Shown: positions 52,984 through 62,117, numbered from the stretch's first letter. The stretch is DNA of 64,000 nt from JAGVPT01 sp049578505 (GCA_049578505.1 JBAUMC010000049.1:1-64000); one strand, 5' to 3'. Numbers and translations are program-made. The notes: generated from the sequence alone by a model not told the origin.

Positions 52984-54987
52984 TTATTTTGGTGCGACGT
53001 CTTTCTTGTAGTTCACTTCATCGATTTTCGAAATTTTTCCCTTTTTATACTGAAGGATATGAAGGTAGGAATTCACCCTGTTCTCAGTAAATGAAATTTT
53101 GGAATGGTAGCCGGGAAAATCGGAGACTTTCGACAGCAAATCGGTAAGCCGTTCTCTGGTCGTCCCGCCGTTCAGAATCTGCGTCAGGACCAACGACGTT
53201 GCATCGTAGCCAAATAGAACGTTGTCCGTGGGCTGCCGTTGAGTTGCCTGAAAGAACTGCGATGTAAACTGGTTGTAGTCAAACGAATTTTCAACCCAGC
53301 GATCCGAGCTGAAAATGACACCGTCGGCATAGCGCTTATTAAGGTCGAGCTCGGCCGCATCGTTCCATTCTCCCGAACCGAGGAGCGTTGCTTTGATATT
53401 ATAGTACGTCAATTGCGAGGTAATGATACCGATTTCGCTGCTGTTTGAAATCGGACTAAATACTGCCTGAATCGATGTAACAGGATACTGCAAGCTGTCT
53501 AAATAGAACGGCTCGACCTCAAGCGGGATCCCCAACGAATCGGCTATGGCTTTGCCGTTTTCTCCGAACAACTCTTGCACAATGACTTTTCCTTGATCCT
53601 CCGCCAAAGAATCAATTTCCGATTTTCGAACACCCGCCGCCGTCAATCGCTTGATGATCTCGGGATAGCTTACTGTTCCCCTAAAATTTATTGATTCTTC
53701 TTCGCCGAATACTGCCGCTTCGCTTCGCATTGCGCTGAAGAGATACCGTAAATCAGTCGCACCCTTCAAGTAGCGTTTGTCCGATATAATGCGTGCCCCG
53801 AGCCGAAGCGCTTCCTGCACAAAAGAATCTGCGATCACGCTGCTCGGTTGAAAGCTCGGTGCAACAACGCCGAGGTTCTTCAGGCCGAGTTTAAGGACGG
53901 CATATTGCGCCATTGCTTTGCCGCGTGTCGTGTAATCAGGATTAGCCTGGAAGATATATTCGCCAACTGCGGCAATCCCGTTATCGGTCGCTGTAGGGGT
54001 GATCAGAGGAATTTTCCGCGAATTGGCAATTCCAGCAACGGGGGATACTTCGTAGCTAAAGATCGGACCGACGATGCCGATAAACTCTTTGTCATCCAGC
54101 CACGGTTGGATTTCGCGCGCCGCAACAATAGGGTCTTTTTCGGAATCCCGAACGTCGATAATGACCGTTACACCTTGCTTTGCGTTCTTCAGGTTGTATT
54201 CATCCACTGCGTACTTTACGCCGTCCAGGATTTCGTACGCGAGTTTCTTTTCACGGGAAGCACCGTCGGTTTTTTGCATCAACGGCAAGATGACTCCAAG
54301 CTTTACCGACGTTCCGCTCTGGAGGCGGACCAGAAGTGAGCGGGCTCGCTGCGCAGTCAAGGGTTCTTCTTTGCCCGACAGGACCTCGCGCGCATGAGCC
54401 ATTGATTCGGTATACATACCTTGATCGAATTCCAGCTCAGCAAGGTGGAGCGTCAACAGTTTTTTGGATCTTTCCGATTTGGAAAAATAGAGAAGGTCTT
54501 TAATTTCCTGCGCGGTAAGAAATTCAGAAGCAACATTTTCAAAAATCCGCTGCGCTCGAAGAAACGTCTTCTTCTCTTTTCCACTTTCAAGAACAATCAG
54601 TAGTTCGCTTGCTGCGTCGGGATAACGATTGAGCCTGTAATAGTTCAGCGCAAGAGTGTAGTGCGCATCCTCGGCATAATTGCTTTGCGGAAATGTATCC
54701 AGGAAATCTTTTAACAGTCGAATCGACTCTCGGTAGCTGCGCAGTTGGAAGAGGGTCTTCGCCGACATGATCATGGCTGCCGTCGTGCGTTGGCTGCGCG
54801 TCGAGTCGTCGATCACTTTTTGGAATGAGAGATACGCTGCCTTAAAATCACTCTGTACATACTGCTTTGTCCCCAACAAAAAATTGTCTTCGGCGTTCTG
54901 ACTGAAAACGACCTCATTTTGCGCAAATAGCGTAGTTGCACGAAAGAGCAGAGCGAGCAATCCGAAAATAAAAGTGCGGCTAATCAT
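52984..54987 (-). CDS. TPR plus periplasmic-binding protein (LpoA-like)
   Basis: Exported protein of 667 residues. Signal peptide (MISRTFIFGLLALLFRATTLFAQ), then TPR-like helical repeats (about 28-220, including FLDTFPQSNYAEDAHYTLA), then a type I periplasmic-binding domain (about 230-640: VKLGVILPLMQ, YAVDEYN, IGPIFSYEVSPVAG, LIILV-like segments). This arrangement resembles LpoA, the outer-membrane activator of PBP1A, and leucine-binding-protein-like receptors. No lipobox is seen, so it would be soluble periplasmic or bound by other means. An ABC permease/ATPase pair follows upstream, but those look like exporters rather than partners of a uptake receptor. Confidence 0.8.
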   Translation of the reverse strand: MISRTFIFGLLALLFRATTLFAQNEVVFSQNAEDNFLLGTKQYVQSDFKAAYLSFQKVIDDSTRSQRTTAAMIMSAKTLFQLRSYRESIRLLKDFLDTFPQSNYAEDAHYTLALNYYRLNRYPDAASELLIVLESGKEKKTFLRAQRIFENVASEFLTAQEIKDLLYFSKSERSKKLLTLHLAELEFDQGMYTESMAHAREVLSGKEEPLTAQRARSLLVRLQSGTSVKLGVILPLMQKTDGASREKKLAYEILDGVKYAVDEYNLKNAKQGVTVIIDVRDSEKDPIVAAREIQPWLDDKEFIGIVGPIFSYEVSPVAGIANSRKIPLITPTATDNGIAAVGEYIFQANPDYTTRGKAMAQYAVLKLGLKNLGVVAPSFQPSSVIADSFVQEALRLGARIISDKRYLKGATDLRYLFSAMRSEAAVFGEEESINFRGTVSYPEIIKRLTAAGVRKSEIDSLAEDQGKVIVQELFGENGKAIADSLGIPLEVEPFYLDSLQYPVTSIQAVFSPISNSSEIGIITSQLTYYNIKATLLGSGEWNDAAELDLNKRYADGVIFSSDRWVENSFDYNQFTSQFFQATQRQPTDNVLFGYDATSLVLTQILNGGTTRERLTDLLSKVSDFPGYHSKISFTENRVNSYLHILQYKKGKISKIDEVNYKKDVAPK

Positions 54988-55037
54988 TGGGATAGTCGAA
55001 AATATACTCCGAACGAAAGGCTTGAGACGCTATTTTT

Positions 55038-56726
55038 TTACACGTCTCTCGCCAGCGATTTTACTCCGATCAAGTGGGATACGACTCCCACAAGAGCTGA
55101 TAAGAATGTAATTACTCCAAGGGCATAATACAGCCAAGAGGTTCTCTTGGGAATTTCATAATAAATGGAGTTGAACACCGAGAGAATAGGGAAAAAGAAT
55201 ACACTTACGAGCACGACAAGAAACACGACACTCAATAAGAATGTCAGGGTAGCACCCTGGGAGGAGGCGATCCGAATCGGGTTCTTTTCATCATAGTTGA
55301 CAAAATATGAGCCTAGACCAAAGTTAAGACTCACAAGCGCAACTGCAATGAACCCCATTCCTGCAGTCGTTACCTGTGGGAGCGGGTAAAGGCGAACATA
55401 CGGGATGTTCGATAATACCGCCAATGCCAATCCGATGATCACGAGGGGGAATAGGACAATAAAAAATTTCGTCCAGTAGACCTTCGATGGTCTGAGCGGC
55501 GAGCTGCGGATCGTCCAGTATGCGTCTCCCTCAAGACTCATCATCGGAAACGCGAAACGTAACGCGATGGAAGTTATTAAGAACGCAGCGAAAATGTAAA
55601 CGACCAGGTACACTGCTGTCCGCAATTTGGGGTCCTGCAAGCCGAAATCCATCGACGTCACGCTTGAGAGAAAGGTGCAGACCAAAAGAAGCATGACCAC
55701 GAGGTGCAACCACTGACTCGGTTCGCGCAAAAATTGCCAGTACTCTTTTTTCAGAATGGATTCACTCTGCGGCGCGAAACCCGATCGCTTTTCGAAGCTG
55801 AAGAGTGTGCCTGTGAACTCAAAATTCTTAATCGAAAACGACTTAAACGAAAGAGAGGTGATCCACGTTGAATAAAATAATCTGTCGCCAGCCACAACAA
55901 GCGTAATAAACGCGGCGGCGCTCGACAACAACAAGAGTGCACAGTAACCGATCACCGCACCTGCCTTTCCCGTTGCATAAAAAAAGAGGATTTGAGAAAT
56001 CCAGAAATTCGGAAGATAGTTAGAAACGGGTGGATCGAACTGCCCAAAGTACAGGTTGACATTCGGATAATAACTCATGACTTCACGAACCAGGTGTATC
56101 GGGCTTGAGACATCAAAATAAAAGTAAATCTGTGCAACGTAGAACACAACGAGTAAGCCGACAAGCACTCTGAAATTGATTTTCGATGCAAGCTTCATCA
56201 GCACGAGGAGAATAATAACGGCAGAGCATCCGGCCAGAAACATAAACGGGACAAGCACCCCGAGCATCACGAGAAGGTAAAAATGCCACGGGAATCCGAA
56301 GTACGAGCCGTATCCGAGCAGCACCGAGAAACCGGCGAGAAAAAGTGTACCGGAGCTATAAAAAAAATTGTCAAGGAATTTGATGATGAAGATTGTGAGA
56401 TGCGGAATCGGTCTCGTCAACATGAAGTTAACCTCGGGGGAACGGTACAGCGTAGAAAAGGAGACAACCATGTTACCGAGGCTGATGGTAATAAAAAAAA
56501 CAAACAACAGCATCGACATGAATCTGTGGAACAGAAACAATCCGATCTTGACATTTTCAAGAAGATAGCCCGTAAGAAAGCGGGAAAACAAAAAAGCGCC
56601 GACTGCGAACGAGCCAAAGACGATGAATGAACCAACGTTTTTGATGACAGATTGAAGGGTCAGTGAAAACGTTACTTTCCAGAACATTTTGTTCTTAAAG
56701 GAGATGATGTGCAGGAATTTCTTCAC
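55038..56726 (-). CDS. ABC-type transporter permease
   Basis: Polytopic membrane protein of 562 residues with about 12 predicted helices (for example VIKNVGSFIVFGSFAVGAFLF, LVGLLVVFYVAQIYF). It fits the putative ABC-2-type exporter permease group that pairs with a separate ATPase. The start codon overlaps the ATPase stop in an ATGA. A central soluble part with GTLFSFEKRSGFAPQSESILKKEYWQFLREP lies about residue 300-335. Substrate unknown. No periplasmic adaptor is present. Confidence 0.82.
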   Translation of the reverse strand: MKKFLHIISFKNKMFWKVTFSLTLQSVIKNVGSFIVFGSFAVGAFLFSRFLTGYLLENVKIGLFLFHRFMSMLLFVFFITISLGNMVVSFSTLYRSPEVNFMLTRPIPHLTIFIIKFLDNFFYSSGTLFLAGFSVLLGYGSYFGFPWHFYLLVMLGVLVPFMFLAGCSAVIILLVLMKLASKINFRVLVGLLVVFYVAQIYFYFDVSSPIHLVREVMSYYPNVNLYFGQFDPPVSNYLPNFWISQILFFYATGKAGAVIGYCALLLLSSAAAFITLVVAGDRLFYSTWITSLSFKSFSIKNFEFTGTLFSFEKRSGFAPQSESILKKEYWQFLREPSQWLHLVVMLLLVCTFLSSVTSMDFGLQDPKLRTAVYLVVYIFAAFLITSIALRFAFPMMSLEGDAYWTIRSSPLRPSKVYWTKFFIVLFPLVIIGLALAVLSNIPYVRLYPLPQVTTAGMGFIAVALVSLNFGLGSYFVNYDEKNPIRIASSQGATLTFLLSVVFLVVLVSVFFFPILSVFNSIYYEIPKRTSWLYYALGVITFLSALVGVVSHLIGVKSLARDV

Positions 56727-57442
56727 TTGGTCAACTCCAGAAAAACCGACTCGAGCTTTCCGTCATACTTCGATTTGTGATCATGAAGGCTCTCTCTCGA
56801 GTCGAGGAAAATCAACTTGCCATCTTTAATTATTCCAATCCGGTCGCACAATTCTTCCACCATCTCAAGGCTATGGGTGGACATAAATATGGAGACACCT
56901 TCCCGCGACTTCTGTTTCAATGAATCTTTCACGATGCGGGCGCTTCGCGGGTCGAGTCCAACCATCGGCTCATCGATGATGATCGCTTTCGGGTCGTGAA
57001 GGAATGCCGCCGTGATCGTCACACGCTGGCGCATCCCCTGGGAATATTCCTCGGTTCTCTTGTCGACCCAGTCCCCGATCTCAAAGTGCTCGATGAGCTC
57101 TTTTACTTCTTCCTGAATTTTCTTCTTCGGCATATTAAACAGCCCGCCGATATAATAGAGAAATTCTCTCCCCGTAAGTTTGTCGTACAAAAACGGCTGG
57201 TCCGGAATATACCCGAACGAAGCCTTCGCTTCCAGCGCCTGTTGTTGGATATCAAATCCATTGATGACGATCGAACCAACGGTCGGAGTGAACAAGCCGG
57301 TCATCATTTTGATGGTTGTCGTTTTTCCGGCGCCGTTCGGGCCCAGAAAACCGAAAAACTCCCCCTGAGGAACGGTAAGCGTTAAATTGTCCACCGCTGT
57401 GAATGATCCAAATTTTTTTGTAAGATTTTTGAGGATGATCAT
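56723..57442 (-). CDS. ABC transporter ATP-binding protein
   Basis: ATPase of 239 residues: Walker A GPNGAGKT (34-41), signature YSQGMRQRV, Walker B AIIIDEP and the switch His in STHSLE. It belongs to the CcmA/NatA/ABC-2 export class. Overlaps the permease by 4 bp, so one exporter with two subunits. Upstream is a strong imperfect palindrome (57471-57512). Confidence 0.92.
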   Translation of the reverse strand: MIILKNLTKKFGSFTAVDNLTLTVPQGEFFGFLGPNGAGKTTTIKMMTGLFTPTVGSIVINGFDIQQQALEAKASFGYIPDQPFLYDKLTGREFLYYIGGLFNMPKKKIQEEVKELIEHFEIGDWVDKRTEEYSQGMRQRVTITAAFLHDPKAIIIDEPMVGLDPRSARIVKDSLKQKSREGVSIFMSTHSLEMVEELCDRIGIIKDGKLIFLDSRESLHDHKSKYDGKLESVFLELTK

Positions 57443-57470
57443 GGTAAATCTATAATTTACGAGTGACGAG

Positions 57471-57512
57471 TTCCGATTTGCGAATTAGTCGCTCGGAATT
57501 CGTCAATCGGAA
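57471..57512. repeat. Large imperfect palindrome after guaA
   Basis: TTCCGATT + TG + CGAATT (57471-57486), loop AGTCGCTCGG, AATTCG + TC + AATCGGAA (57497-57512): 14 paired bases around a 2-base mismatch. It sits 6 bp after the guaA stop codon and 29 bp before the ATPase start. It lacks a T-tract on the minus strand, so it is a hairpin element rather than a clear terminator. Confidence 0.65.
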
Positions 57513-57517
57513 ATACT

Positions 57518-59077
57518 CTACTCCCATTCAATTGTCGACGGGGGCTTAGAGCTGATGTCATAGACGACACGATTGACGCCTCGGACTTCGTTGATAATGC
57601 GATTAGAAATTGTCGAAAGCAGATCGTACGGCAGATGGACCCAATCTGCCGTCATGCCGTCGATGCTCGTCACGGCGCGTAGGGCAACTGTGTTTTCGTA
57701 TGTCCGTTCATCACCCATCACACCGACCGACTGAACAGGAAGCAGCACTGCAAATGCTTGCCAGATTTTATTATATAAATTATTCTTATGAAGTTCCTCT
57801 ATAAAAATGCTGTCGGCGCTGCGAAGAATTTCGAGCCGATCCGCCGTTACTTCTCCCAAAACACGGATTGCGAGTCCAGGACCGGGAAACGGGTGCCTCC
57901 CGATCATGTTTTCCGGAAGACCGAGTGCCCGACCGACCTCGCGCACCTCATCCTTGAACAATTCTCGAAAAGGTTCGACGAGTTTCAAATTCATTTTCTC
58001 CGGGAGTCCGCCGACGTTATGATGTGTTTTGATTGTCGCCGAAGGTCCCTTGAACGACGTCGATTCGATGACATCAGGGTACAATGTCCCCTGCGCTAAG
58101 AACGCAACGCCGTCGGCCTTTTTCGCTTCCTTCTCAAAAATCTCGATGAATGTTCTTCCGATGATTTTGCGTTTTTGTTCAGGGTCGATCACTCCCCGCA
58201 ATCGTTCGAGAAAAACGTTAGAGCCGTCGACAAAATCGAGCGCAATATGAAACTCGTCCCGAAACGTTTTTACGACCTGTGCGCTTTCGCCGCGCCGCAT
58301 CACGCCGTTATCGATGTGAACACAAAATAATTGATTGCCGACTGCCTTGTGCAGAAGCACGGCCGCAACAGAAGAATCAACGCCTCCGCTCAGCGCACAA
58401 AGCACTTTACCGCTGCCGACCTTTATCCTGATCTCATCGACCGACCGTTCAACGAACGAACCCGCATTCCAGTCACCGGCACATCGGCAGATTTCAAAAA
58501 GAAAATTCGAGAGTATTTTCTTTCCCTCTCTTGTATGAACAACTTCTGGATGAAACTGCACGCCGTAGATTTTTGCCTCTTTATTGCGTATCGCGCTAAT
58601 CGGTGCATTATCCGAATGAGCAATCGGCTCGAATCCGGGCGGGAGTTTTGTCAGTGAGTCGCCATGGCTCATCCACACTTCAGTAGACGATGAGATCCCA
58701 AAAAAAATCCCATCATCCGCATCGACGATTAATCGAGCTCTCCCAAATTCTCTCTTTCGCGCCTTGTCGACTTCGCCGCCGAGCTGGAAGGCGATTAACT
58801 GCAGCCCATAACATATCCCCAGCACCGGAACCCTAAGGCTGAAAATCCTCTTGTCCGAGATCGGCGCTTCAGCCGCGTAGACGCTTGCCGGTCCGCCGGA
58901 AAGGATAATCCCTTTCGGATTCAGTGCCTGAATTTTTTCCATCGAAATGCTGAAAGGATGAATCTCGCAATAGACGTGAAGTTCACGCACTCGCCGGGCA
59001 ATTAACTGCGAGTATTGCGCGCCGAAATCGAGGATAAGAATGAAATCATCCTTAGACTTTCGCATTGAAGAAGGCAT
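57518..59077 (-). CDS. guaA: GMP synthase (glutamine-hydrolysing)
   Basis: XMP + Gln + ATP to GMP. The 519 residues hold a class I glutamine amidotransferase domain with nucleophile Cys89 (GICYGLQ) and His176/Glu178 (QFHPEV), then an ATP pyrophosphatase domain with P-loop SGGVDSS (230-236), and the GMPS dimerisation domain (HPFPGPGLAIRVLGE). Two Met codons (59077, 59065) could start it. It is the only gene of purine synthesis here. Confidence 0.97.
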   Translation of the reverse strand: MPSSMRKSKDDFILILDFGAQYSQLIARRVRELHVYCEIHPFSISMEKIQALNPKGIILSGGPASVYAAEAPISDKRIFSLRVPVLGICYGLQLIAFQLGGEVDKARKREFGRARLIVDADDGIFFGISSSTEVWMSHGDSLTKLPPGFEPIAHSDNAPISAIRNKEAKIYGVQFHPEVVHTREGKKILSNFLFEICRCAGDWNAGSFVERSVDEIRIKVGSGKVLCALSGGVDSSVAAVLLHKAVGNQLFCVHIDNGVMRRGESAQVVKTFRDEFHIALDFVDGSNVFLERLRGVIDPEQKRKIIGRTFIEIFEKEAKKADGVAFLAQGTLYPDVIESTSFKGPSATIKTHHNVGGLPEKMNLKLVEPFRELFKDEVREVGRALGLPENMIGRHPFPGPGLAIRVLGEVTADRLEILRSADSIFIEELHKNNLYNKIWQAFAVLLPVQSVGVMGDERTYENTVALRAVTSIDGMTADWVHLPYDLLSTISNRIINEVRGVNRVVYDISSKPPSTIEWE

Positions 59078-59121
59078 CGAAGTCAGTTTTTACAATTGAA
59101 CTTTTTGACTGGGAGTAAGGA

Positions 59122-59268
59122 ATGGCGAGAATGATTTACAACGAACATAGGACGTTCATAGCATCCAATATCGGCTTCATCCGTTTCGACATTATCGCGT
59201 TGACAGCAGGCATGTTGATTAAACTCGGTCTCTCCTGCGAAACCATGCAGGTATGGGTCCGTTGTTAA
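59122..59268 (+). CDS. Possible small membrane-like ORF
   Basis: ATG 59122, preceded by GGAGTAAGGA, opens 48 codons ending at TAA 59266-59268. The predicted peptide (MARMIYNEHRTFIASNIGF..., then a hydrophobic FDIIALTAGMLIKLGL) has one possible membrane segment. The opposite strand also has a frame here. No family recognised; low confidence. Confidence 0.2.
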   Translation: MARMIYNEHRTFIASNIGFIRFDIIALTAGMLIKLGLSCETMQVWVRC

Positions 59269-59345
59269 CCCGCTGTCCCACACCATTGTAACATTAAAGA
59301 TACGCTATCTCTTTTGTTTCTGCAAGTGTTCCTATCACGGAGTAG

Positions 59346-59601
59346 TGGCTTAATTTGAATAAAAAATTGTCATGCGCACGTTCCGAAGGATTCCTCGAAG
59401 GAGTCCTTTGGACCTTCGGTATAAGTGGTCATCATTGTTGAGAAAAGAGAAAATATTTGGATTCTCGCCGAGTCGTCTATCCACGATTCTACGAATCGTA
59501 GATTCGTGGAACGACGCTACGGGTCGATAGACCCGTTGGGAGTCTTCGACCCGCTTTTTCCGAAGGGATCCTTTGGAACGCGGGCATGACAAACTGAGCC
59601 A
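59346..59601. repeat. Palindromic intergenic repeat, copy C (long form)
   Basis: Ends TGGCTTAATTTG (59346-59357) and CAAACTGAGCCA (59590-59601), one or two mismatches from copies A and B. The internal blocks CGTTCCGAAGGATTCC and GGAACGCGGGCATGACA match copies A and B. It carries ~110 extra bp with further hairpins, such as CCACGATTCTACGA/TCGTAGATTCGTGG and CGGGTC-GATA-GACCCG, so it looks like a composite or ancestral form. Confidence 0.7.
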
Positions 59602-59706
59602 TCACCTATCACGGGGAGCGCCACAACGCGGGGGATAAGCCGCCATCGGTCCATCTTCGGAATTATTTTTGATTGATTGTCCCATTTCATTTTCTTAATT
59701 TAGGTC

Positions 59707-60183
59707 GTGAATGAAGAACAAAAAGCCCGCGAAGAACGTATTGCCATCAGCAACAGGAAAGCCCGGCACGACTATGAAGTGATGGATTCATTTGAAGCCG
59801 GCATCGTTCTCAAAGGTTCTGAGGTCAAATCTCTCCGTTTAGGAAATGCCAATCTCCAGGACAGTTATGCGTATGTGAAAAACGGCGAAGTGTGGCTGTC
59901 CGGCATGCATATAAGCCCGTACGAACAGGCGAACATCCTCAACCACGACCCGCTCCGGGAGCGGAAATTGCTTCTCCATAAAAAAGAAATCAGAAAATTA
60001 ATTGGCAAAACATCCGAAAAAGGATTAACTTTAGTTCCGCTGAAAGTGTACTTCAAGAATGGCAGAGCAAAAGCAGAAGTCGGCCTCTGCCGCGGTAAAC
60101 GAACCTATGATAAACGGGCTGCAATCGCGAAGCGCGAAACAGAGCGCGAAATGAGGAGACAGTTTTCACGGAAAGAATTTTGA
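59707..60183 (+). CDS. smpB: SsrA-binding protein
   Basis: Binds tmRNA for rescue of stalled ribosomes. The 158 residues fit SmpB: N-terminal ISNRKARHDYEVMDSFEAGIVL, GSEVKSLR, NLQDSYA, and the C-terminal lysine/arginine tail (KRETEREMRRQFSRKEF). Starts at GTG 59707; an upstream AGGT is close. No ssrA gene was found in the window. It starts a plus-strand trio with tyrS and pdaD. Confidence 0.95.
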   Translation: MNEEQKAREERIAISNRKARHDYEVMDSFEAGIVLKGSEVKSLRLGNANLQDSYAYVKNGEVWLSGMHISPYEQANILNHDPLRERKLLLHKKEIRKLIGKTSEKGLTLVPLKVYFKNGRAKAEVGLCRGKRTYDKRAAIAKRETEREMRRQFSRKEF

Positions 60184-60246
60184 ACTTGCAGCATATTTAC
60201 GGGCTTCAATTAGTACTATTCATCAATCAAGGGTCAGTACCAGGCA

Positions 60247-61470
60247 TTGTTTCCCACCGTTAAGGAACAGATGGATGTCATCAAACGAGGCGTTTCGGAA
60301 ATTATTCCGGAAGACGAACTCGTCCGCAAGATTGAGAATTCCATCCAGGTTAACAAACCCTTAAACATCAAGCTCGGCTGTGATCCGAGCAGGCCAGACC
60401 TTCATCTGGGACACTCAGTTGTCCTCCGCAAGTTGCGGCAGTTTCAAGACTTGGGACATCAGGCAATCTTAATCGTCGGCGATTTCACCGGCATGATCGG
60501 CGACCCCTCGGGGCGAAGCAAAACACGTCCGTCGCTGTCAATCGAAGAGACGCGTCAAAATGGACAATCATATTTCGACCAAGCGACAAAAATTCTCTCC
60601 GCTAGCAAAGTGAAGATGGTCTATAATTCCGAATGGCTCGCCCCGATGAATTTTGCCGACGTCATCCGATTGGGGAGCAAATACACCGTTGCGCGAATGC
60701 TCGAGCGCGATGATTTTACGATCAGGTACAAAGCCGGCGAGCCGATCTCCGTTCATGAATTTCTCTATCCGCTCGCTCAAGCGATGGATTCAGTTGCAAT
60801 CGATGCCGACGTGGAACTCGGGGGCACAGATCAAAAATTCAACTTGCTGGTCGGCAGAGACATTCAGCGCGAGTTCGGAAAAGAACCTCAAGTAATTTTG
60901 ACGATGCCTATTCTAGTCGGAACAGACGGCGCAGAGAAAATGAGCAAATCGCTCGACAACTACATCGGCATAGACGACCCGGCCAAAGAAATGTACGGTA
61001 AGACTCTTTCGATACCCGATTCTCTTATCTACGATTATTTCCTGCTAGCAACAGACATGGATCCAAGTGAGCTTGAAACGCTAAAGAAGGATTTGGACAA
61101 TACATCGGTAAATCCGCGGGATATCAAGCGGCGTCTGGCGAGAAAGTTAGTGTCGATCTATCATTCTGAAGAAAGCAGTATCGCCGCCGAGGAAGAATTT
61201 GACAAGATTTTCATAAAGAAAGATGTTCCCGACAATGTCGTGGAATTCCGATTTCAGGTTTCACATGCCGAGGTTAGCATTCTTCAGCTCCTTTCTGAAA
61301 CAAAACTGGCCGCCTCGAAGGGCGAGGCTCGTCGGCTGATTGAACAAGGCGGCGTTTCAATTGATGGTGTTAGAGTTGCCGATATCAACGCACGAGTTCA
61401 ATTGCTCAAACCGGTTGTTGTGAAAGTTGGACCGAGGCGATTTCTCAAAATCGTCCCCCAGATAATGTGA
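60247..61470 (+). CDS. tyrS: Tyrosyl-tRNA synthetase
   Basis: Charges tRNA-Tyr. The 407 residues show HLGH at 53-56, KMSKS at 231-235 (EKMSKSLDN), and a C-terminal S4 domain (about 345-400, ASKGEARRLIEQGGVSIDG). Start codon is TTG 60247: the resulting N-terminus MFPTVKEQMDVIKRGVSEIIPEDEL has the shape of the long TyrS group, while an internal ATG at 60271 would cut into this segment. Follows smpB by 63 bp. Confidence 0.95.
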   Translation: MFPTVKEQMDVIKRGVSEIIPEDELVRKIENSIQVNKPLNIKLGCDPSRPDLHLGHSVVLRKLRQFQDLGHQAILIVGDFTGMIGDPSGRSKTRPSLSIEETRQNGQSYFDQATKILSASKVKMVYNSEWLAPMNFADVIRLGSKYTVARMLERDDFTIRYKAGEPISVHEFLYPLAQAMDSVAIDADVELGGTDQKFNLLVGRDIQREFGKEPQVILTMPILVGTDGAEKMSKSLDNYIGIDDPAKEMYGKTLSIPDSLIYDYFLLATDMDPSELETLKKDLDNTSVNPRDIKRRLARKLVSIYHSEESSIAAEEEFDKIFIKKDVPDNVVEFRFQVSHAEVSILQLLSETKLAASKGEARRLIEQGGVSIDGVRVADINARVQLLKPVVVKVGPRRFLKIVPQIM

Positions 61471-61526
61471 AATGAAACTAACGATCAATAACAATAATAC
61501 TTAATCATAAACGCGGAGATGAGATA

Positions 61527-62072
61527 GTGTTCGTTCCGACAAAAATGTTCTTTACTAAAGGAGTTGGCCGTCACAAGGACTACCTTCAATCGTTTGAGCT
61601 TGCGTTGCGCAGTGCAGGGATTGAAAAATGCAATTTGGTGAGCGTCTCTAGTATTTACCCACCGAAATGCAAACGCATACCACCCGCAGAAGGTATAAAG
61701 CTGCTCGAACCTGGTGCAGTCACATTTGTCGTCATGGCCCGCAATGCAACAAACGAACCGAACCGTCTTATCGCTTCATCCATCGGCGTCGCGCAAGCCG
61801 CGGACGAATCGCAATACGGGTATCTCTCCGAACACCATCCCTATGGTGAAACTGAAGAAAAAGCAGGCGAGTACGCAGAAGACCTTGCGGCTACGATGTT
61901 GGCGACGACATTGGGATTGGAGTTTGATCCAACTTTGGCGTGGGATGAACGAGAGAAGCATTTCAAAATGAGCGGAAAAATTCTCAAGACGTTCAACATC
62001 ACTCAGTCTGCGGAGGGAGATAAAGACGGCAAGTGGACCACCGTTGTTTCGATTGCGGTATTAATTCCGTAA
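61527..62072 (+). CDS. pdaD: Pyruvoyl-dependent arginine decarboxylase
   Basis: Makes agmatine from arginine, the first step to polyamines. The 181 residues match the PdaD/PvlArgDC family. Self-cleavage is expected between Ser41 and Ser42 in NLVSVSSIYPP, turning Ser42 into the pyruvoyl group; downstream EGIKLLEPGAVTFVVMARN and AAAM-type helices fit. Start is GTG 61527 with GGAG 8 bases upstream. Known in archaea, Chlamydia and Chlorobium-type bacteria. No aguA/speB or speE is nearby, so the downstream polyamine pathway is elsewhere. Confidence 0.92.
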   Translation: MFVPTKMFFTKGVGRHKDYLQSFELALRSAGIEKCNLVSVSSIYPPKCKRIPPAEGIKLLEPGAVTFVVMARNATNEPNRLIASSIGVAQAADESQYGYLSEHHPYGETEEKAGEYAEDLAATMLATTLGLEFDPTLAWDEREKHFKMSGKILKTFNITQSAEGDKDGKWTTVVSIAVLIP

Positions 62073-62083
62073 GAATGCTTTCA

Positions 62084-62114
62084 GCGTAGGACTGGTAGAA
62101 ATGCCAGCCTACGC
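62084..62114. terminator. Shared hairpin between convergent pdaD and PAP2 genes
   Basis: GCGTAGG-a-CTGG (62084-62095) pairs with CCAG-CCTACGC (62104-62114), 11 bp with one bulged A and an 8-base loop. It is located between the two stop codons, so it may act as a two-way terminator, although T-tracts are poor. Confidence 0.6.
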
Positions 62115-62117
62115 GCG

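Larger units (their letters stand above)
59078..59706. other. Intergenic region with repeat copy C
   Basis: This is 629 bp between the divergent guaA and smpB genes. It holds a possible 48-codon frame (59122-59268, plus) and repeat copy C (59346-59601). The promoters of guaA and smpB must lie here, but no clear pair was found. The remaining sequence shows nothing recognisable. Confidence 0.6.

Noticed and set aside
52984..57442. Receptor, permease and ATPase as one amino acid uptake system
   Set aside because: The permease and ATPase are of the ABC-2 export type and the binding protein is LpoA-like with TPR repeats; no typical LivHM permeases.
59083..59286. A minus-strand frame of 67 codons with several Cys, upstream of guaA
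   Set aside because: No ribosome site, no recognisable family, and the plus-strand frame at the same place is equally open; left as non-coding.
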